From Saksenaea vasiformis B4078 (taxonomy: Eukaryota > Mucoromycota > Mucoromycetes > Mucorales > Saksenaeaceae): a stretch of DNA of 64,000 nucleotides. This document shows, piece by piece, positions 48,145-59,046 of the stretch. The stretch's first letter is position 1. Each line of letters begins with the position of its first letter. Position numbers and translations under genes: made by a program. The stretch covers positions 114,983-178,982 of the forward strand of contig JNDT01002278.1 of NCBI GenBank assembly GCA_000697055.1, given 5' to 3'. Below the pieces are notes generated by a model. That model was not told the origin of the DNA and ran no database searches. It saw only the letters and a program-made list of their open reading frames with translations.

Positions 48145-48377
48145 ATGCAAACACTATTATACTTTGTTTTACTTGTTCTTTCGGTGTACACAGTTTCTGG
48201 TCAGACAGTGGATAATGAAGTAGATTCTTCTACGGTGAATGATCAAGTGTATGAATAATATTTTATTTTGGACTGCAGTTAACCAGATTTAACCAAAGGA
48301 TGCCAGAATGGAGGGGACGTTGGCATGATCATGGAAGACATCGTCATCATCGATGGTGGCACGCTTGCGAAGACTAA
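48145..48377 (+). CDS. Small secreted His/Trp-rich peptide
   Basis: Exon 48145-48246 and exon 48279-48377 join in phase to 66 residues. The N terminus MQTLLYFVLLVLSVYTVSGQ is a good signal peptide with a likely cleavage site after VSG. The second exon is striking: EWRGRWHDHGRHRHHRWWHA then CED and stop. The intron is short (32 nt, GTGTAT ... CTGCAG). Without splicing the ORF would stop after 37 residues and still carry the signal peptide. A metal-binding or antimicrobial peptide is conceivable, but nothing proves it. Confidence 0.4.
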
Positions 48378-48849
48378 CTAAAACCCAAAGATGAGATTTC
48401 CAATGTGAACAATAAACCCGTTTTGAGCGCCGATTATAGTTTATTGGAGCGGTAAGAAAAAAGAGAGATGAGAGTTAAAAGAGATGAATAGAAGGAAGGA
48501 ACCCATATTTCATGAATGTCGATCGTTTTACTGCTCATCTTCTATTATAACATATGAAGATAGAATTTTCTTTCTATCTCTCTTAATGTTCACTATTTTT
48601 AATGAACAAAGTTAAATCTCATATGAACTCTATGGATTAACCCCGAATTCTGGTTGATTAACCGTTCTCTCTTTTTTTCTTTTTTTTTTCTCTCCGCAAA
48701 TCTAAATGACGCGGGGATGGACGAACAATCTTTTCTTTCCCTTCCTTCCTTTTTCAAACGCGCAAGAAAAAAAAATACTCTTCTTCTCTCTTTGCTCTTT
48801 TTTTTTCCTTTTTTTATTTTCAGCTTCTTTTGGTGGTTCAAGACGAGTC
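48378..48849. other. Pyrimidine-rich promoter
   Basis: Leads to the DUF8032 gene; T/C-rich runs from about 48665 to 48840, like those before the kinesin and zinc-finger genes. Confidence 0.5.
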
Positions 48850-50428
48850 ATGACCTCATCAAATAATGATTCGTTAGCTTCTTCTTGTACATTTTCTGTT
48901 AATGACTCTTTATCCGTAAATGATCTTCTTTATCCAACTGAAGCTGCCGAAACATTACTGGAATCCTTGACAACCGAACAATTAGATGTTATTGAACGGG
49001 CCTTGAATAAGATCAAAGAAAAGAAACTAGGCGCGTCAACTACCATCATAGAAGGTTATACTCTCTCTCTCTCTCTCTCATTATACTAAACGCATGTTTT
49101 ATTATTTAGCATCAACCTCTCCTCCACTTCTTCTTCCTCTTCTTGCTACTACTCCCTCTCCTCCTCCACCTCCGCCACCACCACCGACCTCTTCTACACC
49201 TTCTCCACAAGTCAACCAACAACAAAGCCACCCGAATACATCCAGTCCCTCCCTAACAGACCCATGGACTTCCGCCGCTACACAAGTTGCAAAAGCTTTG
49301 GTAGACGCCATTGCTTCGACAAATAAAGACTTTACTTTATTGCAACCGGTATCGCCCGGAGCCACTTCCGCTACCGCCAAGCCACCCGAAGATAACCCGA
49401 CCGCCTCAAACGCGTTTCTGCCGAGTCATGAACCAACAACTGAATTTCGAGAAGGTGTAGAATGGGTCAGCTTTGTTTACTCACACCATCGAACACTACG
49501 TCGGTATTGTATTCGTACCGACCTGGATAAAGTCGACATTGATTTGCTTGACGAGAAATTTAAAAAAGATAATTGTGTGCGTATCATCCGGATAATATAA
49601 AAAAATCCCCCATTGAATTCCCGCCTATGCAAAGTCATCTTACCTCACTTCTTTTTCTCATTAGGTTTATCCACGTGCAAATTTGCCCCGAGAGACATAC
49701 CGCGGCAATCGATGGGCGTACGAAACAGAGTGTAACGTTCTAGGTTGGAAGCTTGCTTACCTTAACCGTGAAGAAATCGCTGGTAAACGGGGCCTTATCC
49801 AACGTGCCGTCGACTCCTATCGTAACCGCTATCCGAGTATGCGTTCGAGACGCGTAGCACGTCAAGAAAAATTACTCAAAGGAACCCTTCGAAAACGAAA
49901 ACATCGAGAACGTGACGAAGACCCTCTCTCCGAACCCCCTCCCGAAAAATTATTCAAACCATCCTTACAAACCCCTGAATCTCCAAAGACAATGACCGTC
50001 GACGGCCATCCCCTAGGTACAAAATTCCGGATACGAATCAACATTGAATCCGTAGCCCTGGAATCCATCGACATGGCCTTCCGTGAAGCAAACTGTGTCT
50101 TTCCAAGAGCAATGCATATCAACACAACTGACCCCAAACTGGTATCACAACGACGGTTAGATGAAGCAAAATGCAATGAAATTGGATGGAAACTGGTAAG
50201 TTCGCCATCGGATAAGCTGGGAAACTCCTCTTTTCTAACTGGATAACACCTGTTGTTGTTGCTGTTGCTGTAGGCCTGGCTTAATCCACGTCAACTAGCC
50301 AACAAAAAGAATTCATTGCAACAGGTACTGGATACCTACCGTAACCAGTACACACCCGACTTGCGGCCTCGCAAATATTCGTCGCGTGTTCCTCCGGCTC
50401 CCTTTGCTCCTCCACGTGCCACTACCTA

Positions 50429-50461
<33 letters not shown>

Positions 50462-50996
50462 ACCCATTCCATTAACAGCAAAGGCATTGGAAGAACAGCA
50501 GCAGCAGTTTAATCAAACTCCCCAACCTCGACGTAATTCAGACCAATCTTGTTATACTGGCACCACCGCCACCCTCGATTTTAATGATTGCTTTTCCCCA
50601 CCCTCCCCCTGCCAGGCAACAGATGATTTTGAATCCCCTTTAATTCCTGACGATTTTCTTAAAAGCTGCGAACTATCACAAGACGAGTCAACCAGCTGTT
50701 CCAGCCGAAACGCTTCCAATAATAATTCGCCCAGTCCCTCAAGGGAGTTTCATCTACCAGCCACAGCAACCATGGATGATATGTACCAGCAAGCCCTACT
50801 GATTAACTCAGCCGCATCCTTGTTTGATACAGTCGATAATACGATGCGTCTGCTAAAATCCTACGACGAAACAGAGCCGATGTTGTCGGGAGAACTTGGG
50901 ATGGAATTTTGTGATCATGTGGATATTAAATATGAAGACGTCGGTGCAGGCATAGACGACTTTCCTGCTGATCCATTGTTAAGGCAACTCTTTTAA
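48850..50996 (+). CDS. Tandem DUF8032-type regulator
   Basis: Four exons (48850-49054, 49110-49576, 49665-50195, 50274-50996) encode 641 residues. Two related domains occur: the first with EGVEWVSFVYSHHRTLRRYC, VYPRANLPRETYRGNRWAYE and CNVLGWKLAYLN; the second with GTKFRIRINIESVALESIDM, VFPRAM, CNEIGWKLAWLNPRQL. Both end in a (D)(S/T)YRN segment and a basic patch. I recognise this as the fungal DUF8032 type, found in nuclear, probably DNA-associated regulators; molecular function is unknown. A poly-Pro and a poly-Thr run (encoded by a CTA/TAC repeat) and an acidic C terminus (ending in DDFPADPLLRQLF) are consistent with a transcriptional regulator. A relic of its 3' end lies at 55045-55245. 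Confidence 0.75.
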
Positions 50997-51138
50997 TAAT
51001 GGGCGTTAGCATCAAAATAAATATGACATTCATTTTAAACAGATTCCATTTGACGGTCATTGAACTTTGTCTCCTGTGTGACACCATCACTGAAAATAAT
51101 GTGAGCTACTTCTACTGTGCCCATTTCCTTCTTGCCTA

Positions 51139-53160
51139 TTACCTTGCTTTCCAGTGCGGAGATAAATGCCTGGGACCACTGTACCATTTGTAAGTACGAA
51201 AGTAGTAGTACGCTACTGAACCTCCGAGAACAGCAGTGAGCGGGACAGCCGCATAGTTCATATTATCTAAAACGCCAAAGATGAAAAAAGAAATTTTCCT
51301 GAAACGCTTGTCTTTTGCTTACCTAGCGTCACAGGATACTGTGTGGGACAGAGGAAGAAGACAACTGCGAGGGTAAGCCAACAACAACTACAGATATTGA
51401 TAAAATCCGAAAAACGGCCCAAGTGGAAAGGACCTCGTGAGAAGCTTTTACGTGCCACTGTCAGCCGAAGAAAGATTGGAATAAAATAAGACAAGCACGA
51501 CGCAATCGTGTTGACAGACGCAATCGCATTGAATGCCGTTTCGTTTACAAGATACTACATCCTATGTGAGCGAGATAGAGAAGGAAGGAACTAAGTAGGT
51601 ATCGTTACGAGTAGATCAATCATAACGACAAACAGAATGTTTCCCCAGACGGCGTAAATGGGTGTCTGTGTGATTCCATGGACGTAACACAAGTACTTAC
51701 TAAATGGCTAATCTCCAATGTTACTTGGCTTTGTAAGCAATTCTCCTTTTTTTTTTTTTACCATTGCTCCATCTCTGGCAAATGCATAAGCCATACGTGA
51801 GCTTCCCAAAATAAGCGCAGAACCAGAAAAAAACATGGCACCCATAATAATCACTGTAAACACGACGGTCCAATGGTAGCCGACACCATCGAGAAAAATT
51901 TGGGTTATCTGAGGTTTGTATGTTGCGTTGACCACCTGGGACTGAAAATCCTGAACACAAAAATTGACACCAACGAGAAAAGCAAGACCAGCGAATGCAG
52001 AGACGCCAATCCCGTAAAGAATGCCCCGGGGCGCAACTTTTGCAGCATTGCGTGTTTCTTCTGACATGTGCGCTGCACTTTCAAATCCTACAAGTGTATA
52101 CTGTGCCTGTAACAAACTGATCAAGAAGGCATAGCCATTGTTGGAAAATCCCGTCTCATTTGCAAAATAGGTGAACTAAAGGAGAAAACGTGGTTACGAT
52201 AAGGAGAGTGTGTGCGAACTTTCTGCTTACACCACCCATTTGGCGTCTGGTTTGTTCGGCGTCAAAACGAGTCCTACGATGATGATCAAGAGTGTTCCAA
52301 CTATATGCCACCACACTGAGCTTTGATTAAAAAGCCCGTTGAAATTGACGTTGATCGAATTGATAGATCCGTGAATAAAGGCAACTACCAGGAAAATCCC
52401 ATATTTCCAATAGACAGTGGTGCTATAGGTAGGAACTTGAATAGCTATCACGGACGCCAAAAACTCGGCAAGCCCGAGATCACCTGATGTAGTGGCCACT
52501 TTTTTTTGGCCCGTTATTTGTCTTTCTCTTAAAAAAAATAAAGAACCCACCCGTCTGTATCCCTCCCTTTTAGTATCTGTATGTTTCGAAAGGGGGATTG
52601 AAGAACTTACAAAGCTTAACCAATTGCACCATCCTGTCAACCAACAAGCAATAGGGACCCATTGTGGGGGTGCGAGACGGCTGACCCAGATGTACAAGCC
52701 TAAAGCAACGAAGTCAATCGTAATTTTTCCTTTTTAGGACTACTACTTCCGGTAACCGGGTACGCTGAACAAATTTCAGCAAGGGACAGGCCGACACTAA
52801 AAGTACATAGACAAACAAGTATCCAACCCCATATAACCGCACTAGGACCGCCTGACATCATGGCATCGCCCCACATCTGAGCAAGGCGTTTATACAACAT
52901 GCTAGTATTTAGTCAGCTTACCGGCGTGAGGCCCGTAATAATAGAAACGCAAGTGAAAGCAATTGAAAAATTGGAAAGCGTTGACATCGTCTTGTTCATT
53001 TCCTAACAGCAATAATGTACAAGTCTGTTCATGAAGAGAAGCGCCTTACCTGTTTGTAACCAAAGGAAGCAAGTACTTCTTCGTTGGTTTGGAACGGTGG
53101 CGTAGAAGCGTTTTCATGTTTGTAGATAGTTGACTTCTGTTCGCTTCCTGTATCGCTCAT
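51139..53160 (-). CDS. APC-family amino acid permease, copy A
   Basis: Ten exons (53160-53050, 53002-52922, 52876-52747, 52699-52611, 52554-52551, 52498-52233, 52175-51762, 51707-51609, 51554-51323, 51266-51139) encode 517 residues with about 12 hydrophobic segments. Motifs: EEVLASFGYKQEMNKTMSTL, FSIAFTCVSIITGLTP, LAEICSAYPVTGSLYIWVSR, and QYTLVGFESAAHMSEETRNA, as in fungal GABA/choline-type permeases of the APC superfamily. Likely a plasma-membrane amino-compound:H+ symporter; the substrate is not predictable. The frame is kept only if a 4-nt exon (ACGG) is included between two introns. It converges with the DUF8032 gene (142 nt between stops). Copy B lies at 56492-58512. Confidence 0.85.
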
Positions 53161-53242
53161 CAGAGAAAGATAGGAAAAAGTCCGAGGTTTTCTTTATTTA
53201 ACTCGACCGTCCTTTTAAACAAGCAGAACGATTGATCTTTCT

Positions 53243-53634
53243 CACTATGGAAAAAGAATTATGACGCTTAACGTAAATCTAACATAAATTTAATTTGTAT
53301 AACACAATATAACAGAATATAACACATTATAAACAGTGTAGTATGTATGACACAAATCTAACGTAAATCTGACGTAAGCCTAATATACGTCTAATGATAA
53401 AGAAAGTGAAAGAAAACAAGTATGAATATGGTTTCAGTAAACAGATATTGAATACAGTTGTAGAACACGTGTATGAACAAAGAGACCTGCCCTTTTCTTT
53501 AAATCTAACAAATCTGAGATCAAAATATAGCACAGATCTAACATCATCCGAAAATTGTTGGATTTGCGTTATATTCTGACTTTAGATTTCTGTTAGATTT
53601 CTGTGAGATCCATGTTATGCTTTTTCCCATAGTG
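53243..53634. mobile_element. MITE with CACTATGG termini (392 bp)
   Basis: Begins CACTATGGAAAAAG and ends CTTTTTCCCATAGTG, an inverted pair. Inside, words of the AAATCTAAC(G)TAAATCT type occur in direct order on the left and as reverse complements on the right, extending the inverted repeat. No transposase. The termini match the 143-bp element at 34057-34199. It lies just upstream of permease copy A. Confidence 0.7.
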
Positions 53635-53859
53635 GATCTATTGAATGAAACGCATCTGTAACGGGCACCAAATCTCCTTCTATCAACAGAATTCGCGCTT
53701 TCTACTCCAGTATTTGTTGGTATCTGAGATATCTGCTAAAACATCAAGGATCATCGCTATCCGGGAGAATTATCCCGGAAATCGACGCATTCCGTGATAA
53801 TTTACATGACCATTCCATGACCACTATGATTGCTTCCTGATAATAATGATCACGACATT

Positions 53860-53985
53860 TCATGGCAGCCTACAAGACTACTACGTAATACTTTCCCATA
53901 ATCGTTGAAATTCCCATATTATCAGATTCCACCATACATGCTGAGATTATATCTTAATTCAGAGCTTATCTGCGAAATCTTGGGA
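53860..53985 (-). repeat. Dispersed repeat, copy 2 (inverted)
   Basis: Its reverse complement aligns with 34820-34945 (shared GAATTAAGATATA, GTGGAATCTG, TGTAG(A/G)CTG(T/C)CAT). Probably a degenerate transposon fragment inserted in the region where the Lon relic begins. Confidence 0.6.
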
Positions 53986-54454
53986 TAACACAATTGGCCT
54001 TTCTTATCCATCGTGGGATATGCTATGACGGAAGACCGTTGTTGTAGCATTTCTGGAGGAACTTGTATTTGATCTTTAGCTAATTTACACATAATTCACA
54101 AACAAAAAGACGCACCGATGCTCAGACGAAGTTATCGTCGAATGTTCGACGTGCAACTAATACCTTATCGAGGCTAGTAATTGGAAAGCGAGGATTATCA
54201 ATGACTTATTAGACGCCATATGTTCAAGATTCTCTGTCTCAGAAATAGTGGTATTGAGTCGGGCTTAAGTGAAGGTCCAATGCGCAAGTTGGTCCATCTA
54301 AACTGCCACTCGATCAACTGCCATGAAGAGCAAAAGACAGTCTATCAATCCCAAACGTACAAGGAGATACCCTACTCATACAGGCAATCCTGCCAAGGTA
54401 CAGCAGGATTTACTATAGCCCTTCGATATTTCGACTGAGATCTCGATACCTGCA

Positions 54455-55010
54455 TTTTCTGGGCTATTTCAAAGCCTCCAGACTCGCTATGTTGCAATAG
54501 TGGCCCGAGAATCGCGAGAGATGTGGATGCAGACGAATAAAAGCTTAAAGGTATCTGCATAATGATTCAAGGAACCGCGATCCTCTTCGGAATCCAATCG
54601 TCCAGGCAGCACCGACGAAGGAGCAACCTTATTTTCCTCGATTAACCCTATCGAAAAAAAAAAAATTCAAAATTCGCCACCCATAGTTTTCCAAATAGTT
54701 TGTTACACATTACGGCATCAAGAACCTAGTCCTCAGCAATGTCTGTCAAACCACCCACAAAGATCGATAAAATTTTCGATTTAACGTACATACCGTGTTC
54801 TTGATAGCTGATGCTCTAACAACGTCACAAAGACCTACGTTGTACGTGAGGCTTCGGAATTAAGATCTGCTGTGTCATGTTTTTTTTTATTTGTATCATG
54901 CGGTAGGGGTCATGTATTTCATTGTCACAGCCAAACGGGGACCTTGAATGTAATAAAAGCCAAACTTGGTGAACTAGCTCTTAGTGATTGAGTAGTGGCT
55001 TCATAGTTCC
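54455..55010 (-). pseudogene. Relic of a second Lon protease gene
   Basis: Three patches align, in the same order and orientation, with the Lon gene at 59047-62415. 54475-54550 matches about 60265-60345. 54733-54791 matches about 60563-60621 (shared GTCTGTCA(A/G)ACCACC and ATCGATAAAATT). 54964-55010 matches about 62210-62260 (shared GAACTAG-like word, CTTA(G/A)TGA(T/C)TGAGTA). Most of the roughly 3.4-kb gene between the patches is deleted and no frame remains. Interpreted as a decayed duplicate. Confidence 0.6.
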
Positions 55011-55044
55011 AAGATATTCGTGAGCCTTAACTGGTCCAGAAGGG

Positions 55045-55245
55045 TTATACTGATGCTATGTATCAATGAGATGTGCTAACCAAACCACATTAACGTCAGT
55101 AACCTGATGTGCATGTTAAAATCCTACGCTGAAAAAGGGCCAACGTTATCAGAAGAGAGTGCTATAGAGTTATGCGACGGACCGCATATCTAAGTACGAT
55201 GATATGGATTGCATAGACGATCCATTGGTTTTTTAAGACAACCTT
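55045..55245 (+). pseudogene. Relic of the DUF8032 gene 3' end
   Basis: Aligns with the last about 200 nt of the DUF8032 gene (about 50770-51000). Shared landmarks: TGTTAAAATCCTAC against TGCTAAAATCCTAC, TATAGA-like spacing, GATCCATTG(G/T)T and TTAAG(A/G)CAAC followed by a stop-like end. It has stops and shifts and lacks the 5' three quarters of the gene. It directly follows the Lon relic and lies upstream of the 3' end of permease copy B, as expected from a tandem block duplication. Confidence 0.7.
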
Positions 55246-55249
55246 CTTA

Positions 55250-56491
55250 TAGCCAATTTCGTGACATAAGACGCACGGCGGGAGTTCTTCGTGTTCGTTG
55301 CCCGAATCGACTATCGCGTCTTGTACCGCGACCGCGTCCAAATCTTAAGATCGATCAAAAATAGATGCTTATGAGTAAAATTAATTCCCTAAAAACGCTA
55401 TGAAGGCAATTTTAGTTTAGCTGCGGCGTGAAAATCCTTGGGATCAGTTTTATTTCGACGCTGCGAAGTGTAAAATGCAATATCAATATTAGCAACTTTA
55501 AATCTGGACCGACTCAAGTCATTCTCCCGCTTTCTGGGTCATCCCCAAAGTGATTGCCTTATTCATCCTCGTATATTACTACTGTATTTCAATAACCATG
55601 TTCGTTATCCTTCAGCTATATGGTAGAAGCCACTGTAGATGGAGGATAAGACCTTCAGAGTTTTGCTACCTTCTTTTTTTTTTGGTCTGATGCGTGTATT
55701 GGTCCGTCTTTGCAAGGAGGGAGTCCACTATACTCTTTGTTGAAGAGCATCAAATCCACGTTTCCGTCACCGATCTTTTAGAAAATTTGATGGCTACTGC
55801 TCGATATAGCATCCAGTCCTATCATGTAACATGATCAACTCTAAAATGACCAAGTCATTGATGTTTCAACTGCAGCCGTTTTTGCTTTTTAATATCTCTC
55901 TTTTTTTTTCTGGTTTTACTCTTCGTGTTGCTAGATTACACTGCATCTCGCCCGCTGCTCCACTGGTTGATGAGCACACAATGCGCGTCTCATTGTTAAG
56001 CACATGTTTATCGCGATAAATGTCGCCTCGTAACCTGCCCTTCCAGCGCTTTTGTTTCTGTATACGGTTCAAGGTCCAAGAGCACGTGGATACCGTTATA
56101 CCATAGCAACATACTTTCTCAAGTCTGTTCTCGGTCAGAAGTTTGATCGCATCGGATCTCGTAAGCTGACAGGCCTTTTTTATCAAGTTCTTTCTACTTG
56201 GTTATTGAGATTCACAAATTTAATGATTTCCATAATATTACACAGCATTCAGAAGTATGAAAATGGAAAGCTCTTTTCAAATTGTTCCATGGAAACAAAT
56301 AAAATCATTTGCCTTGTGCGACCAATGAAGTTTACAAACAGGACTTTTTTGGACCTCACAAAGCGACTTAAACGTCGAGTTTAACGAAAATGGTTAAGCG
56401 TACTCTACTTGACGGCAGTCAAACTTTACTTCGTTTGTGTCACTATCCCTGAAAAACGGTGTCAGAGTTGGTTCTAGCGTTCTTTTTTATT
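55250..56491. other. Inserted, unrecognised stretch
   Basis: In block 1 the DUF8032 and permease stops are 142 nt apart; here 1.2 kb separates the relic from permease copy B, so about 1.1 kb is extra. Two opposing ORFs of about 110 codons (55866-56186 minus, 56052-56384 plus) show no recognised family; the minus one contains TRSDAIKLLTENRLEK and an intron-like GTATGT...CAG. Confidence 0.4.
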
Positions 56492-58512
56492 TTACCTTGT
56501 CTTCCACTGTGGATCTACGCAATGTCCGGGCCCAGTGTACCATTTGTAAGCACGAAGATAGTAATATGCTACTGAGCCTCCGAGGACGGCAATCAGTGGG
56601 ACAGATGCATAGTTCATGTTATCTAAAGCATGATAAGATTAGGTACGAAGGCGTACCTTTTGGTTTACCAGCTGTCACGGGATATTGTGTAGGACAGAGG
56701 AAGAGGACGGATGTAAAGGCAATCCAACAGCAACTACAGACATTGATAAAATCCGAGAAAGGACCTAGATGAAATGGCCCTCGTTGAAAACTTTTACGTG
56801 CGACTGTCACCCGAAGGAAGATTGGAATGAAATAAGATAAACACGCCGCGATGGTGTTGATGGAAACAATCGCATTGAATGCCGTCGCATTAACGATATA
56901 CTAGCGTAAATATTAATCAGAGAAAGAGAAGTTTTTTTCCGTACCAGCAGACCGACAACAACTGCAAACAGAATGTTTCCCCAGACGGCGTAAATGGGCG
57001 TCTGTGTGAACTCATTGACGTGGCACAGATACTTACTAAATGGCTACATTTCGACGCGTTTTAGTCCTTGAAACACAGCAATTCTCCTCTTTTTTTTTCT
57101 TTTTTCTTTTTACCATGGCGCCATCTCTGGCAAAAGCATAGACCATACGTGAACTTCCCAAGGTAAGCGCGGAACCGGAGAAAAACATGGCACCCATAAT
57201 AATTACTGTAAACACGACGGTCCAACGGTAGCCAACGCCATCGAGAAAAATTTGGGTCATCTGAGGTTTGTATGTTGCGCTGACCACCTGAGCCTGGAAA
57301 TCCTGAACGCAGAAATTGACAGCAAGCATAAAGGCAAGTCCCACTACGGCAGCGGTCCCGATTGCATAGATGATGCCTCGTGGTGCAACTCGTGCAGCAT
57401 TGCAGGTTTCCTCGGACATGTGCGCTGCACTTTCAAACCCTACAAGCGTGTACTGTGCTTGCAACAAACCGATCAAGAACGCATAGCCATTGTTGGAAAA
57501 CCCTGTCTCATTCGCGAAGAACGTGAACTAAAACAGGAAAGTGTTACGATAGAGAGACAATAAGCTCGATATTTTTTTTTGCTATTTTTACCACCCATTT
57601 GGCGTCCGCCTTGTTTGGCGTCAGAACGAGTCCTACGACGCCGATAAGAAGTATTCCGACCAAATGCCAGTATAATGAAGTTTGATTAAAAAACCCGTTG
57701 AATTTGATACTGATTGAGTTGATAAGACCATGAACAAAAGCAATCACTAGAAAAATACCATACATCCAGTATACACTGGTACTGTAGGTAGGGTCTCGAA
57801 TAGCTATCACTGATGCCATAAACTCGGCAAGGCCGAGATCAGCTGATGTGATAGCCACTATTTTATGTTACTTCTGCTCTTTTCAGAAATAAAGAACCTA
57901 CCGGTCTGTTTTTGCCTCGTTTAGTATCCCAATAGTCCACAAGACGAAGCCCACTTACAAAGCTTAACCAATTACACCATCCTGTCAACCAACAAGCAAT
58001 AGGCACCCACCGCGGAGGCGCCAGTCGACTGACCCAAACGTATAAACCTAACGATGTCTAAGTACAAAATAGGCTTCAGTTGGCGAGTCATTACTTCCAG
58101 TAACCGGGTAGGCTGAACATATTTCAGCAAGAGACAACCCAACACCAAACGTAAATACAGAGACAAGTAGCCAACCCCATATCACGGCAATGGACCCCCC
58201 TGACATCATTGCATCGCCCCACATCTAGGATAAGTTATTTATATGAAACTCTAAACGTTTTGTCATTGTACCGGCGCAAGTCCCGAAATAATGGAACAAC
58301 AACCGAAAGCAATTGAAAAATTAGAAAGCGTCGAAATCGTCTTGTTCATTTCCTGATAACAAACAACATATGAGCTTGATTTATGTCATTAGAGTGCTTT
58401 ACCGGCTTGTAGCCAAAGGAAGCAAGGATCTCTTCCTCTGTTTGAAACTGTGGCATTGAATTCTTTTCACATTCATGGATAGTTGTATTCTGGTCGCTGT
58501 CTGGCACTCCCA
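56492..58512 (-). CDS. APC-family amino acid permease, copy B
   Basis: Paralogue of copy A with the same exon layout, from Met 58512 (MGVPDSDQNTTIHECEKNSM) to TAA at 56492. Shared motifs include EEEILASFGYKP, CNWLSF, DLGLAEFMASVIAIRDPTYS, FANETGFSNNGYAF and QYTLVGFESAAHMSEETCNA. The 4-nt microexon is ACCG at 57902-57905, between a GTAAGT ... AAAAACAG intron and a GTAGGT ... AAATAG intron. All intron positions I checked agree with copy A, and no premature stop was found in the spliced frame. It lies 534 nt upstream, in map terms, of the Lon 3' end on the same strand. Substrate unknown; probably about 517 residues. Confidence 0.83.
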
Positions 58513-59046
58513 TTGAAAACGAGGAAGAAGAAGAAATGAAGACGAGAAAGAGATGATATTTTTTTTTATCTTTGATCGAGTGTAATTTTAAAATAGCATT
58601 AATCAAAAAGGGAAATATCTTGATAACTGTAACGGCTATCAGCGCTCCAAATCAATAGCAAATTGCGCTTATACTGCTTGTACGTAACATTTCTGATAGA
58701 TGCAGTGCGATGTCATTAACTTGATTGCGCTGGCAATAAAGTCTTACCGTCACAAATCAAAGTTTCTCCATCGTACAGAGTCCGTTTCCTCGGGTACGAA
58801 ACATTCCAAACGCCTCCATGCAGTCAATACAATAACCACAACACATGATGCCGAAAAAAAAAACTTCGCTAGTCCTCCCCGTCCCGATGAGTGATTACAA
58901 GATAGTCTGTCATATATGCAACTCTGTGTTCAGTTTGCAGTTCTATTGAAAGGGAATACAAGAAAGAAATGAAACGAGAGAAAAGAGGGAGGTGGGAGGT
59001 GATAAACTTTTTCTACATAAAGGTTACAACAAGGAGATCTAAGCAT
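58513..59046. other. Promoter of permease B / 3' side of Lon
   Basis: No ORF of interest; AT-rich with A runs near 58855-58865. Both neighbours are leftward. Confidence 0.5.

Noticed and set aside
55866..56384. Opposing ORFs of about 106-110 codons in the insert before permease B
   Set aside because: Mutually exclusive, no recognised family; kept only as part of the insert description.
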